DNA of 64,000 nt from Neisseriaceae bacterium HSC-16F19 (GTDB lineage Bacteria; Pseudomonadota; Gammaproteobacteria; Burkholderiales; Neisseriaceae), in contig NZ_JALJZY010000007.1 of the NCBI RefSeq assembly GCF_024171525.1, positions 1-64,000 on the forward strand, in the 5' to 3' direction. This document shows, one piece after another, positions 1 through 8,549 of this stretch (positions are counted from its first letter, which is position 1; every line of letters begins with the position of its first letter). The notes under the pieces are model-generated. The model did no database searches, was not told where the DNA came from, and saw only the letters and a program-made list of their open reading frames with translations. Made by a program: the position numbers and the translations under genes.

Positions 1-94
1 GTCCCACGCCTTCCCATCCCGAACAGGACCGTGAAACGAACCAGCGCCGATGATAGTACGGATACCCGTGTGAAAGTAGGTCACCGCCAAACAC
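1..94 (+). rRNA. rrf: 5S rRNA, 3' part (cut by window start)
   Basis: The first ~94 bases match the 3' two thirds of a Neisseria-type 5S rRNA, including the CCCGAACAGGACCGTGAAAC stretch, the GCGCCGATGATAGTA loop E region and the GTGAAAGTAGGTCACCGCCAA 3' arm. The 5' end lies outside the window. A strong terminator follows within about 10 bases, so this is the end of an rRNA operon. Confidence 0.93.
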
Positions 95-104
95 CAATTC
101 CAAC

Positions 105-132
105 CCCCCTGCAGCAATGCAGGGGGTTTTTT
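105..132 (+). terminator. Rho-independent terminator of the rRNA operon
   Basis: Nine-base perfect stem CCCCCTGCA / TGCAGGGGG with a four-base loop followed by six T residues, just after the 5S rRNA. Confidence 0.92.
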
Positions 133-306
133 ATTAACACAGACAAACTCGATATATTGATGGTCGTAATTCATGTATCTTGGGTATGGTTGAAGATGCC
201 GAGGGAAGTAAGGCAGCTGTATCATAACTGCTCGTTTGATTGTCATTTTGGGTAGGGTGTTTTAGGGGGAGCAGTCATTTTTATTAGCACCATCGCTTGG
301 TGCATT

Positions 307-879
307 TTACTTATCCGACTGTTGCTTGCGCGCCTGTTCCAGCCGCTGCAAACGCGCCTGCAAACGGGCGGTGTCGTCACGCAAGACGGCCAGCGCCTCG
401 GTAAACGGCGCCCATTCGCTGTGGTGCACCACCGGCGCCCGGCCCTCGCGGGCGGCTGCTTCGATGTGGCGGGCGATGTCCTGCCGCCATTGCGCGCCCT
501 GTTCGCGCAGTTGTGCCGACAAATGCAGCGCCCCACCGGCGGCGGTGTCGCCAAACAGGCGGGCAATGTCCTCATCCCAACGGTATTGCAGCGCGCCGAT
601 CAAGGGCAGCACCGCCATGCCCAGCGCGTGGTCGCCAGAGACGTCTATATCGCCCACACCCGGTGTCTGCCCTTGCAAGACCTTGCCCACGGCACTGCTG
701 TGAAAAGTGAGCACCGCTTCGGCTTCGGCCTCAGTGGCTTGCAGATAACCTTCTTCGGTGATGGCGGCGGTGAGCGCGAGACCACCGCCGTTCAGACGGA
801 TAATACGGCCCTGGTGCTGCGCCAGTTGGCTTCGGATATCGGGATGTTGGGCAATGATGTGATTGAGAACGGGATGCAT
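307..879 (-). CDS. ubiJ: UbiJ-like ubiquinone biosynthesis accessory factor (SCP2 domain)
   Basis: 190 aa. The N-terminal ~110 residues have the look of an SCP2 lipid-binding domain (short start MHPVLNHII, then an LTFHSSAVGKVLQG region and a GDHALG... segment). The C-terminal ~50 residues are a charged helix likely to form a coiled coil (DDTARLQARLQRLEQARKQ). This two-part build matches UbiJ, a soluble scaffold that helps the ubiquinone ring-modifying enzymes handle hydrophobic intermediates. A DNA uptake sequence and a 25-bp palindrome (899-923) sit just upstream. No ubiE or ubiB lies next to it here, so the assignment rests on protein features alone. Confidence 0.7.
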   Translation of the reverse strand: MHPVLNHIIAQHPDIRSQLAQHQGRIIRLNGGGLALTAAITEEGYLQATEAEAEAVLTFHSSAVGKVLQGQTPGVGDIDVSGDHALGMAVLPLIGALQYRWDEDIARLFGDTAAGGALHLSAQLREQGAQWRQDIARHIEAAAREGRAPVVHHSEWAPFTEALAVLRDDTARLQARLQRLEQARKQQSDK

Positions 880-898
880 GGTTGGTTTTCAGGCAGCC

Positions 899-923
899 TA
901 GGGCGGATTGTCAGTTTACCCTA
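899..923. repeat. 25-bp palindrome resembling two fused ends of the 164-bp element
   Basis: TAGGGCGGATTGTCAG followed by TTTACCCTA. Its outer and inner bases match the terminal repeats of the 164-bp elements at 29098-29261 and 31635-31798 (TAGGGC..ACTGAC / GTCAGTTTGCCCTA), as if the interior had been lost. Confidence 0.5.
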
Positions 924-933
924 GTTTGGCAGA

Positions 934-1698
934 TTAAAAAGACACATCATCATAACACGAAGCCAGCACTTTGCCGGGGCGTGTGTCGCCGGGGTCGAAT
1001 TGCGGCGGCGGCAGGCCCAGCAGCGCGGCTTGGGCGGTATAAAAATCCTCGCGCGTGGGCGGCGGGGTTTCGACAATATTGCGGATGCGGCGGCCTTGCG
1101 GATGGGCGATGGCGTGCAGCAGTGCCGCCACGGCGCGGTCTTGGTGCAGCATATTGGCCGCCGCTTGCGGCTGTGGCAGCGGCTGGCGTTGCAGCAAACG
1201 ATTGAGCGGATGGCGCGCCGCCGAATACAGGCCGCCCAAACGCAATACGCTCACCTGCGGCACGGCACTGTCGAGCACGATGGTTTCCGCCGCCACACAG
1301 GCACGGGCAGAAGCCGTGGCAGGCTGTGGCGGACTGTGTTCGTCGCACAGCCGCGGCGCATCGCCATAAACGCTGATACTGCTGCCCAGCACCACATGGG
1401 CTGCCTGAAAATGTTCCGCCAAGGCCAGCCAGCGGCGCAGCACCGCCGCATAATCGGCCACAGCCGAGGGCGGCAGCAAACACACCCAGGTGGGTTTGTC
1501 CGCCCAATGTTCCGCCCAAAACGGCTGCGTCCACACGGCCTCGTCATCAAGGTCGGCGGCATTAAGGGCAATGGGCAGGGCCACATCGTCGGAGGTGTAC
1601 CGGCGTTTGAGTGCGGCCACGGCATGGCCGCGCAAATACAGGGCTTCGGCCAGCGGGCGGCCGAGATAGCCCAGGCCGAGAATGGCGGTATCGGTCAT
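934..1698 (-). CDS. NAD(P)-binding epimerase/dehydratase-like protein
   Basis: 254 aa. The start has a Rossmann nucleotide-binding motif GLGYLG at residues 8-13. An SSISVYGD segment around residue 110 is the usual position of the catalytic serine/tyrosine region of extended short-chain dehydrogenases. The overall form is that of YeeZ-like sugar-nucleotide epimerase relatives, but the substrate cannot be told from sequence. It is transcribed towards ubiJ, with a small gap holding an uptake sequence. Its start lies 243 bp from divergently oriented dxs. Confidence 0.75.
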   Translation of the reverse strand: MTDTAILGLGYLGRPLAEALYLRGHAVAALKRRYTSDDVALPIALNAADLDDEAVWTQPFWAEHWADKPTWVCLLPPSAVADYAAVLRRWLALAEHFQAAHVVLGSSISVYGDAPRLCDEHSPPQPATASARACVAAETIVLDSAVPQVSVLRLGGLYSAARHPLNRLLQRQPLPQPQAAANMLHQDRAVAALLHAIAHPQGRRIRNIVETPPPTREDFYTAQAALLGLPPPQFDPGDTRPGKVLASCYDDVSF

Positions 1699-1941
1699 TA
1701 AAATCTTTCAGATGTGCAGGAGGGCAATGTATGGATTTTCAGGCTGCCTGAAAACAAAGAGCCGCATTGTAATCCAAGCCGTATAAGCAGTCATGCACAC
1801 GGCAAGGCGGAACGGGGCTTCTCTGTTATAATCGCACTCTTGCACCAACAAGCGCACAGGCTGCCTGAAAAACAAGCAGCACCCTGTTGCCGGTTTTTAT
1901 AAAATACAGGCCCTTGCTGCCTGAAACACCAAAGCCACGCC

Positions 1942-3816
1942 ATGAAACCGACGCCCTTACTGGACACCATCCGCCTGCCCGCCGATGTGCGCGGGCTGGA
2001 AACCGCACAGCTGCCGCAGCTGGCCGACGAGTTGCGCGCCTTTTTGTTGGATTCGGTCGGCCGCACCGGCGGCCATTTCGCCAGCAATCTGGGCGCGGTG
2101 GAGCTGACGGTGGCGCTGCACTATGTGTACAACACGCCGGAAGACCATCTGGTGTGGGATGTGGGCCATCAGAGCTATCCGCACAAAATCCTCACCGGCC
2201 GCAAAGAGCGCATGCACACCATGCGCCAGCGCGGCGGCCTGGCCGGTTTCCCCAAGCGTTGCGAGAGCGAATACGACGATTTCGGCGTCGGCCATTCGTC
2301 CACCTCCATCGGCGCGGCCTTGGGCATGGCGGTGGCCGACAAACTGGCCGGACGCGCCAGCCGCAGCGTGGCCGTTATCGGCGACGGCGCCATGACCGCC
2401 GGACAGGCTTTTGAAGCGCTCAATAATGCCGGGGATATGGACATCGACCTCTTGGTCATCCTCAACGACAACGAAATGTCGATTTCCCCCAATGTCGGCG
2501 CCCTGCCCAAATACCTGGCCGGGCAAGTGGTGCGCGATGTCAAAGGGCTGGTGAAGTCCTTCAAGGAAAAATCGGAAAAAATCCTCGACATGCTGCCCGG
2601 CGCGCTGGATGTGGCGCAGCGGGTGGAAAACAAACTCAAAGACGTGGTGCACGATGCCGTGCCCACCGCCTCGCTGTTCGACAATTTCGGCTTCACCTAC
2701 AGCGGCCCCATCGACGGCCACGACGTGCTCAAGCTGGTGTCGGTGTTGCAGGACATGCGCCGCCGCAAAGGGCCGCAGCTCTTGCACATCGTCACCAAAA
2801 AAGGCCAAGGCTACAAGCTGGCGGAAAACGACCCGGTGGGCTTCCATGCGGTGGGCAAATTCAATCCGGAAGAAGGCCCGGCACCCGCCGCCGCCCCGGC
2901 CAAACCCACTTACACGCAGATTTTCGGCCAATGGCTCATCGACCAAGCCGCCGCAGACGACCAGCTGGTGGCCATCACCCCGGCCATGCGCGAAGGCAGC
3001 GGCTTGGTGGCCTTTGAACAGCAGTTCCCTGCGCGCTATTTCGATGTCGGCATTGCCGAGCAGCACGCGGTCACCTTTGCCGCCGGTTTGGCCTGCTGCG
3101 GTGTGAAACCGGTGGTGGCGATTTACTCCACCTTTTTGCAACGCGGCTACGACCAGTTGATTCACGATGTGGCGCTGCAAAACCTGCCGGTGCTGTTTGC
3201 CATTGACCGCGCGGGCATAGTCGGCGCCGACGGCCCCACCCATGCCGGGGCTTATGATTTGAGCTATCTGCGCTGCATTCCCAATCTGGTGGTGGCTGCC
3301 CCCAGCGACGAAGCCGAATGCCGCAAGCTGCTCTCCACCTGTTATGCCTTAAACCAACCGGCGGCGGTGCGTTATCCGCGCGGCGCCGGTACCGGCGTGG
3401 ATGCGGGCAATAATTTGGAGACCGTGCCCGTGGGCCGTGGCGTGCTGCGCCGCCAGGGCAAGGGCACGGCGATTCTGGCTTTCGGCAGCATGGTACAACC
3501 GGCGCTGCAAGCAGCCGAACAGCTGGACGCCAGCGTGGCCGACATGCGTTTTGTCAAACCGCTGGACGAAGACTTGGTGCGTGAATTGGCCGCGGGCCAT
3601 GATTATCTGGTGTGTGTGGAAGAAAACACCGCCCAAGGCGGCGCAGGCAGCGCGGTGTTGGAAGCCTTGGCGCGCATGGGCATGATGAAGCCGGTGCTGC
3701 TGTTGGGCATTGCCGATGTGGTTACCGAGCACGGTGATCCGGCGGCGCTGCTGGCCGATTTGGGCCTCAACGCCGCTGCCATCGAACAGCAAATCCGCAG
3801 CTGGCAGGCTGCCTGA
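1942..3816 (+). CDS. dxs: 1-deoxy-D-xylulose-5-phosphate synthase
   Basis: 624 aa, full length for the family. It condenses pyruvate and glyceraldehyde 3-phosphate with thiamine diphosphate, the first step of the MEP isoprenoid pathway. Visible landmarks: the DVGHQSYPHK motif (73-82), the ThDP motif starting GDGAMTAG at residue 147 with NDNEMSIS downstream, and the transketolase-like DVGIAEQHAVTFAAG motif with the catalytic glutamate. The last codons and stop (CAG GCT GCC TGA) are themselves a DNA uptake sequence. dusB starts five bases later, so the two are probably co-transcribed. Confidence 0.97.
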   Translation: MKPTPLLDTIRLPADVRGLETAQLPQLADELRAFLLDSVGRTGGHFASNLGAVELTVALHYVYNTPEDHLVWDVGHQSYPHKILTGRKERMHTMRQRGGLAGFPKRCESEYDDFGVGHSSTSIGAALGMAVADKLAGRASRSVAVIGDGAMTAGQAFEALNNAGDMDIDLLVILNDNEMSISPNVGALPKYLAGQVVRDVKGLVKSFKEKSEKILDMLPGALDVAQRVENKLKDVVHDAVPTASLFDNFGFTYSGPIDGHDVLKLVSVLQDMRRRKGPQLLHIVTKKGQGYKLAENDPVGFHAVGKFNPEEGPAPAAAPAKPTYTQIFGQWLIDQAAADDQLVAITPAMREGSGLVAFEQQFPARYFDVGIAEQHAVTFAAGLACCGVKPVVAIYSTFLQRGYDQLIHDVALQNLPVLFAIDRAGIVGADGPTHAGAYDLSYLRCIPNLVVAAPSDEAECRKLLSTCYALNQPAAVRYPRGAGTGVDAGNNLETVPVGRGVLRRQGKGTAILAFGSMVQPALQAAEQLDASVADMRFVKPLDEDLVRELAAGHDYLVCVEENTAQGGAGSAVLEALARMGMMKPVLLLGIADVVTEHGDPAALLADLGLNAAAIEQQIRSWQAA

Positions 3817-3820
3817 AACC

Positions 3821-4852
3821 ATGCCTGCCCCACCCGCGCTGCCCGCCCTGAATATCGGCCCCTATGCCGTGCGTCCCGCCGTGGCGCTGGCGCCGATGGC
3901 AGGCATCACCGACAAGCCTTTCCGCCAGCTGTGCCGTGATTTCGGCGCCGGATGGGCGGTGAGCGAAATGATCATCAGCGACCCTGCACTGCAACACACC
4001 CGCAAAACCCTGCACCGCACCGACCATGCAGGCGAAAGCGGCGTGATTGCGGTGCAAATCGCGGGCAGCGATCCGGCACAAATGGCGGCAGCGGCGCAAT
4101 ACAATGTGGCGCGCGGCGCCCAGGTCATCGACATCAATATGGGCTGCCCGGCCAAAAAAGTGTGCAATGTCGCCGCCGGCAGTGCGCTCCTGCAAAACGA
4201 AGCGCTGGTGGGCGACATCTTGCGCGCGGTGGTGCAGGCGGTGGACGTGCCGGTGACCCTGAAAACCCGTTTGGGCTGGAGTGATGACCATAAAAACATC
4301 CGCACCATTGCCCGCCTGGCCGAAGATGCGGGCATTGCCGCGCTGGCAATCCACGGGCGCACGCGCACGCAGATGTACCGTGGTGCAGCCGAATACGATT
4401 TGATCGCCGAAGTGAAACAGCAAATCCGCATACCGCTGTGGGTCAACGGCGACATTAACAGCCCGCACAAAGCCGCCGCCGTGCTGGCGCATACCGGCGC
4501 CGACGGCGTGATGATAGGCCGCGGCGCCCAAGGGCAGCCGTGGCTGTTTGGCGACATCCGTCATTATTTGCAACACGGCCGCCTGCCCGCGCCGCTGTCT
4601 TTTCAGGCAGCCTCGGCGCAGGTGCTGGCGCATATTGCCGCCATGCATGATTTTTACGGCGAATACACCGGCGTGCGCACCGCCCGCAAGCACATCGGCT
4701 GGTATTTGGCCGCCCTGCCCGATGGCGATGCCGCACGCCGCGAGCTGAACGGCATAGACAGCGCCGCCGGACAATACGACCGCCTGGCCGCGTTTTTGCA
4801 GCAATGCGGTCAGCAATACAGCCATTGGCCCTGCGCCTGGCGCATATCCTGA
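3821..4852 (+). CDS. dusB: tRNA-dihydrouridine synthase B
   Basis: 343 aa FMN enzyme that reduces uridines in tRNA. LAPMAGITDKPFR near the start is the FMN-binding signature. NMGCPAKKVCN contains the catalytic cysteine (Cys109), and HGRTRTQMYRG and VNGDI are typical of the DusB branch. The ATG at 3821 was chosen because it follows the dxs stop and gives the normal N-terminus; an in-frame extension further upstream would overlap dxs. The gene is followed by fis, the same order as in enterobacteria. Its stop TGA overlaps the first bases of an inverted-repeat element (4851-5031), which suggests the original 3' end was replaced. An uptake sequence lies inside the coding region near 4600. Confidence 0.95.
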   Translation: MPAPPALPALNIGPYAVRPAVALAPMAGITDKPFRQLCRDFGAGWAVSEMIISDPALQHTRKTLHRTDHAGESGVIAVQIAGSDPAQMAAAAQYNVARGAQVIDINMGCPAKKVCNVAAGSALLQNEALVGDILRAVVQAVDVPVTLKTRLGWSDDHKNIRTIARLAEDAGIAALAIHGRTRTQMYRGAAEYDLIAEVKQQIRIPLWVNGDINSPHKAAAVLAHTGADGVMIGRGAQGQPWLFGDIRHYLQHGRLPAPLSFQAASAQVLAHIAAMHDFYGEYTGVRTARKHIGWYLAALPDGDAARRELNGIDSAAGQYDRLAAFLQQCGQQYSHWPCAWRIS

Positions 4853-5031
4853 TACCCATCCATAAACACATCTAACCGCGTTGTCTCGCCTTGCTCGAAG
4901 AGAACGATTTTGTAAGCCACTAAAGCGGCAACAAAATCTGTTCCGTACTACTTGTACTGCCTTTCCTGCGGGACTTCGCTGCGCTCGCGGCTTTTGTGCC
5001 GCCTTGTTAGCTGTGTTTCTGAATGGGTATC
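4851..5031. mobile_element. 181-bp inverted-repeat element with a Correia-like core
   Basis: The ends are 26-base inverted repeats matching at 22 positions (left GATACCCATCCATAAACACA..., right ends ...CTGAATGGGTATC). The interior (CTCGCCTTGCTCGAAGAGAA, then TTCCGTACTACTTGTACTG and GCCGCCTTG) follows the layout I remember for the long form of the neisserial Correia element, including the AAGAGAACGATT segment. The ends differ from Correia ends. It fills the dusB-fis gap and supplies the GA of the dusB stop codon. Confidence 0.65.
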
Positions 5032-5058
5032 GCCGAACTGTTTTAAACCGAGTATCCC

Positions 5059-5304
5059 ATGTCCCACAAACCCGCTCCCAGCATTGCCGACACCGTCGAA
5101 CACCACCTGCAACGCTATTTCGCCGACCTCGACGGCGCCACGCCTTGCGGCGTGTACGATATGGTGATGCGCCAGGCCGAGCTGCCGCTGCTGCGCTGCG
5201 TGATGGCGCAATGCAACGGCAACCAGTCGCAGGCGGCGCAAGTGCTGGGCTTAAACCGCAATACCCTGCGCAAAAAGCTGCTGGAACATGGTTTGATTGA
5301 ATAA
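5059..5304 (+). CDS. fis: Fis-family nucleoid-associated DNA-binding protein
   Basis: 81 aa, slightly shorter than enterobacterial Fis (98 aa). The C-terminal half is a clear Fis helix-turn-helix (GNQSQAAQVLGLNRNTLRKK). Fis bends DNA and regulates rRNA, tRNA and recombination functions. The dusB-fis order supports the call. In this genome the two are separated by a 181-bp Correia-like element, so fis may have its own promoter or be read through the element. Confidence 0.92.
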   Translation: MSHKPAPSIADTVEHHLQRYFADLDGATPCGVYDMVMRQAELPLLRCVMAQCNGNQSQAAQVLGLNRNTLRKKLLEHGLIE

Positions 5305-5327
5305 ACACAGGCTACCTGAAACTTCAA

Positions 5328-6200
5328 ATGCATTACCAAATCATCGCCCTATTGCTGTGGAGCAGCTCGTTTGTGGCAGCCAAATACGTCTATACCATGA
5401 TGGATGCCGTGTGGATGGTGCAAATCCGCCTGCTGATTGCCGCTTTGCTGGTGCTGCCGGTGTGCCGCCGCCATATCGGCAAGATTCCCAAATCCAGCTG
5501 GAAAGCCTTGCTGATACTGGCTTTTCTGCATCATGTGGCGGTGTTGCTGCTGCAATTTATCGGCCTGCGCTATACCTCCGCCGCCAGCGCGGTCACCATT
5601 ATCGGGCTGGAGCCTTTGCTGATGGTGTTTGTCGGCCACTTTTTCTTTAAGGACCGTGCGCGCTGGTATCAATGGCTGTTTGGCGCGCTGGCCTTTGCCG
5701 GGGTGGCGGTGCTGATTGCCGGCGGTGCCGAAGAAGGCGGCGACATCAGTCTGTTGGGCTGCATGCTGGTGCTGTTGGCGGGGGTGTTGTTTGCCTATAT
5801 CTGGCGGCCGACCCGCAAACTTATCGACGAAATCGGCACCCCGGCCTATACCTCGGTGTCGTTTCTGCTGGCGGTGCCGATGTGTTTCCCCTTTGCCTAT
5901 TTCCTGGCCGAAAGCCATGAGATCCATTGGAACAGCGCCGGTGTTATCGGCATGCTTTATCTGGGCATCGGTTGCAGCTGGCTGGCATATTGGTTGTGGA
6001 ATATCGGCATGAACAAAGTGTCGGCCAATGTGTCCGGCATCCTCACCGCGCTGGAACCGGTATTCGGCGTGTTGCTGGCGGTGCTGATTTTGGGCGAACA
6101 TATTTCGGCGCTCTCCGGCGCGGGCATTGCCCTGGTGATTGCCGCCACTTTTTTGGCGGTGGTGTTTCCGCGCTATTGGGATAGGAAACAGGCTGCCTGA
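5328..6200 (+). CDS. DMT-superfamily (EamA) transporter
   Basis: 290 aa with about ten hydrophobic helices and two EamA repeats; typical segments are LLLWSSSFVAAKYVY near the start and an ALEPVFGVLLAVLILGE segment in the second repeat. Such proteins export amino acids, metabolites or drugs; the substrate is not evident. The upstream gap carries AGGCTACCTGAA (5309-5320), a one-base variant of the local uptake sequence. The stop is inside an uptake sequence (CAG GCT GCC TGA), giving a C-terminus ending in QAA. Confidence 0.88.
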   Translation: MHYQIIALLLWSSSFVAAKYVYTMMDAVWMVQIRLLIAALLVLPVCRRHIGKIPKSSWKALLILAFLHHVAVLLLQFIGLRYTSAASAVTIIGLEPLLMVFVGHFFFKDRARWYQWLFGALAFAGVAVLIAGGAEEGGDISLLGCMLVLLAGVLFAYIWRPTRKLIDEIGTPAYTSVSFLLAVPMCFPFAYFLAESHEIHWNSAGVIGMLYLGIGCSWLAYWLWNIGMNKVSANVSGILTALEPVFGVLLAVLILGEHISALSGAGIALVIAATFLAVVFPRYWDRKQAA

Positions 6201-6240
6201 AAGCAGATTTTGCACGCAGTAAAGTTATAAAATCTATATT

Positions 6241-6346
6241 TATAGTCATTTAAAATAAGAATGATACGGCGTTGCTGCGCCTTGCCGTACTATCTGTACT
6301 GTCTGCGGCTTGCTGCCTTGTCTCATTCTTATTTTATTCGACTATA
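6241..6346. mobile_element. Correia-like element, short form, copy 1
   Basis: 106 bp bounded by TATAGTCATTTAAAATAAGA and its near inverted copy ending TTATTTTATTCGACTATA. The interior ACGGCGTTGCTGCGCCTTG / CCGTACTATCTGTACTGTCT / GCGGCTTGCTGCCTTGTCT corresponds to the core of the neisserial Correia repeat-enclosed element. Near-identical copies lie at 25122, 46937 and 50457. Confidence 0.8.
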
Positions 6347-6419
6347 TAAAATATATTATTGTTTTATATTAAAAATCGAATTTCATACGAAACTGCAAGC
6401 AATTGATTAACGTCATTGC

Positions 6420-6489
6420 GTAGGTTGGGTCGCCAGACCCAACGCTTCTAAAGATTCTGGCAAATGTTGGGTCTGGCGACCCAACCTAC
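6420..6489. repeat. GTAGGTTGGGTC inverted repeat pair
   Basis: GTAGGTTGGGTCGCCAGACC at the left and its inverted copy ending GACCCAACCTAC at the right; each half is itself nearly palindromic. Related copies occur at 13607, 15532 (half), 17201, 30490 (half) and 31516. Confidence 0.85.
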
Positions 6490-6915
6490 GGCTGTAAGCA
6501 TGTAGATGAGCCGTAGGCCGACACATAAATATAAAACCGTCGGCACGGAGAGCCGACCTACCCCATTTAAACGAAAAGCCGTTTTCAGGCAGCTTGAAAC
6601 CTTAGCTGCCGCCATTCCCGCGAGCGCGCACTGTTGTTCGGGGAAAATCTCCGGATTACATCCGGCAATGTAGGCAGTGTCCACAACATAAGCCCCTCGC
6701 CCAGTGGGAGAGGGGTTGGGGAGAGGGCTAAACGTTTGATGTTGCTGCAAGCCATTCAAGATGTCAGCAGCCGTTCACAGCCCTCTCCCTAACCCTCTCC
6801 CGCGGGAGAGGGAACATGGGTGCTGTGATTGTTTCAGGCTGCCTGAAAAATTTTAATACCTGCCCAATACACCGTAACGGGCAAAACAATGTTGATGACT
6901 TTCAATAAGGACTTA
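6490..6915. repeat. Repeat-rich intergenic stretch before purH
   Basis: No gene seen. It contains a GTAGGCCGAC...GTCGGC..GCCGACCTAC pair (about 6512-6561), an isolated ATTCCCGCGAGCGCG half repeat near 6615, and a large inverted repeat of CCCTCTCCC type: 6691-6729 (AGCCCCTCGCCC...GAGAGGGCT) against 6779-6812 (AGCCCTCTCCC...). An uptake sequence at 6834-6848 precedes the purH leader. Confidence 0.7.
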
Positions 6916-6920
6916 AAACC

Positions 6921-8495
6921 ATGTCACGTATCCAACGCGCCCTGATCAGTCTGTCTGACAAAACCGGCGTGGTCGAATTTGCCCAAGCCCTGGACCAACT
7001 GGGGGTGGAAATCCTCTCCACCGGCGGCACCGCCAAAATGCTGGCCGATGCCGGTGTGCCGGTCATTGAAGTGGCCGATTACACCGGTTTCCCGGAAATG
7101 CTCGACGGCCGCGTCAAAACCCTGCATCCGAAAATCCACGGCGGTATTCTCGGCCGCCGCGATTTGGACGAGCACGTCGCCAAAATGGAAGAGCACGGCA
7201 TCGGCAATATCGATTTGGTGTGCGTGAATCTGTACCCGTTTGCCGCCACCATCGCCAAGCCGGGCTGCACGCTGGAAGATGCGATTGAAAACATCGACAT
7301 CGGCGGCCCCACCATGGTGCGATCCGCCGCCAAAAACTGGAAACATGTCGCCATCGTTACCGACAATAGCGACTTTGACGCGGTGATAGCCGAATTGCAG
7401 GCCGCAGGCAGCCTGTCGGACAAAACCCGCTTCAATCTTGCGCGCAAAGCCTTTTCCCATACCGCTCAATACGACGGCATGATTTCCAACTACCTCACCA
7501 GCGTGTGCGACGAACAATTAAGCGGCGAGCCCAAAATCGGCGAATTCCCGCAGCAGTTCAACCAAAGCTGGGTCAAGGTGCAGGAAATGCGCTACGGCGA
7601 AAACCCGCACCAGCACGCCGCTTTCTACCGCGACCTCTATCCCGCGCCCGGCAGCCTGGCCGCTTATCACCAGCTGCAAGGCAAAGAATTGTCGTATAAC
7701 AATATTGCCGACGCCGATGCCGCCTGGGAAGCGGTCAAAGCCTTTGACGCCCCCGCCTGTGTGATTGTGAAACACGCCAATCCCTGCGGCGTGGCCGTGG
7801 CCGATACCCCGCTCAATGCCTACAAACTGGCCTTTGCCACCGACACCACCAGCGCCTTCGGCGGCATCATCGCCTTTAACCGCGAAGTGGACGCCGACAC
7901 TGTTGAAGCCGTGACCGGCCAGTTTCTGGAAGTGCTGATGGCGCCCAAATTCACCGACAAGGCCAAGGAAATCATTGCCGCCAAGAAAAACGTGCGCGTG
8001 CTGGAAGTGCCGCTTCTGGCCGGAGCCAACCGTTTCGAACTCAAACGCGTGGGTGGCGGCCTGTTGGTGCAGACCCCGGACTTGCACCGCATCCGCCGCG
8101 AAGATTTGCGCGTGGTAAGCAAACGCCAACCGACCGAGCAGGAATGGCATGATTTGCTGTTTGTGTGGAATGTGGCCAAATATGTGAAATCCAATGCCAT
8201 CGTGTTCGGCAAAGGCGGCCAGACCTACGGCATCGGCGCCGGACAAATGAGCCGCGTCGATTCCACCCGCATTGCCGCGCGCAAGGCACAAGACGGCGGC
8301 TTCGACCTTACGGGCGCCTGCGCCGCATCAGACGCCTTCTTCCCCTTCCGCGACGGCGTGGACGTGATTGCCGAACAAGGCATCAAAGCCATCATCCACC
8401 CCGGCGGCTCCATGCGCGACCAGGAAGTGTTTGACGCCGCCGACGAGCACGGCATCGCCATGGTGCTCACCGGCATCCGTCATTTCCGCCATTAA
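6921..8495 (+). CDS. purH: Bifunctional AICAR transformylase / IMP cyclohydrolase
   Basis: 524 aa, the usual length. It carries out the last two steps of purine synthesis: formylation of AICAR and ring closure to IMP. The N-terminal methylglyoxal synthase-like cyclohydrolase domain runs to about residue 200 (SLSDKTGVVEFAQ, LSTGGTAKML, GRVKTLHPKIHGG). The transformylase domain shows the catalytic KHANPCG motif and the closing VIAEQGIKAIIHPGGSMRDQ segment. The start has an AAGGA ribosome site nine bases upstream. It stands alone, with a paired-uptake-sequence terminator behind it. Confidence 0.98.
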   Translation: MSRIQRALISLSDKTGVVEFAQALDQLGVEILSTGGTAKMLADAGVPVIEVADYTGFPEMLDGRVKTLHPKIHGGILGRRDLDEHVAKMEEHGIGNIDLVCVNLYPFAATIAKPGCTLEDAIENIDIGGPTMVRSAAKNWKHVAIVTDNSDFDAVIAELQAAGSLSDKTRFNLARKAFSHTAQYDGMISNYLTSVCDEQLSGEPKIGEFPQQFNQSWVKVQEMRYGENPHQHAAFYRDLYPAPGSLAAYHQLQGKELSYNNIADADAAWEAVKAFDAPACVIVKHANPCGVAVADTPLNAYKLAFATDTTSAFGGIIAFNREVDADTVEAVTGQFLEVLMAPKFTDKAKEIIAAKKNVRVLEVPLLAGANRFELKRVGGGLLVQTPDLHRIRREDLRVVSKRQPTEQEWHDLLFVWNVAKYVKSNAIVFGKGGQTYGIGAGQMSRVDSTRIAARKAQDGGFDLTGACAASDAFFPFRDGVDVIAEQGIKAIIHPGGSMRDQEVFDAADEHGIAMVLTGIRHFRH

Positions 8496-8502
8496 GCCGA
8501 TA

Positions 8503-8536
8503 AAAAAGGCTGCCTGAACATTCAGGCAGCCTTTTT
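8503..8536. terminator. Bidirectional terminator built from paired uptake sequences
   Basis: AAAAAGGCTGCCTGAA and its exact inverted copy TTCAGGCAGCCTTTTT around a two-base spacer. It can end purH on the plus strand and the small gene at 8550-8738 on the minus strand. Confidence 0.88.
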
Positions 8537-8549
8537 AAGGGTTCGGGGT

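Noticed and set aside
31..255. Short open frame over the 5S rRNA end
   Set aside because: Lies on the rRNA and its terminator.
1699..1941. Thiamine pyrophosphate riboswitch upstream of dxs
   Set aside because: No CUGAGA-type or other conserved TPP element; only uptake sequences are present.
1957..3243. Long open frame on the minus strand opposite dxs (428 codons)
   Set aside because: Shadow of dxs in GC-rich DNA; composition is His/Gly/Ala-rich with no recognisable domain, and dxs is unmistakable.
3767..5308. 513-codon minus-strand frame across dusB and fis
   Set aside because: Covers two conserved genes and a repeat element; no domain seen.
6490..6915. Possible CRISPR array before purH
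   Set aside because: The repeats are inverted and of several unrelated kinds, without regular direct repeats or spacers.
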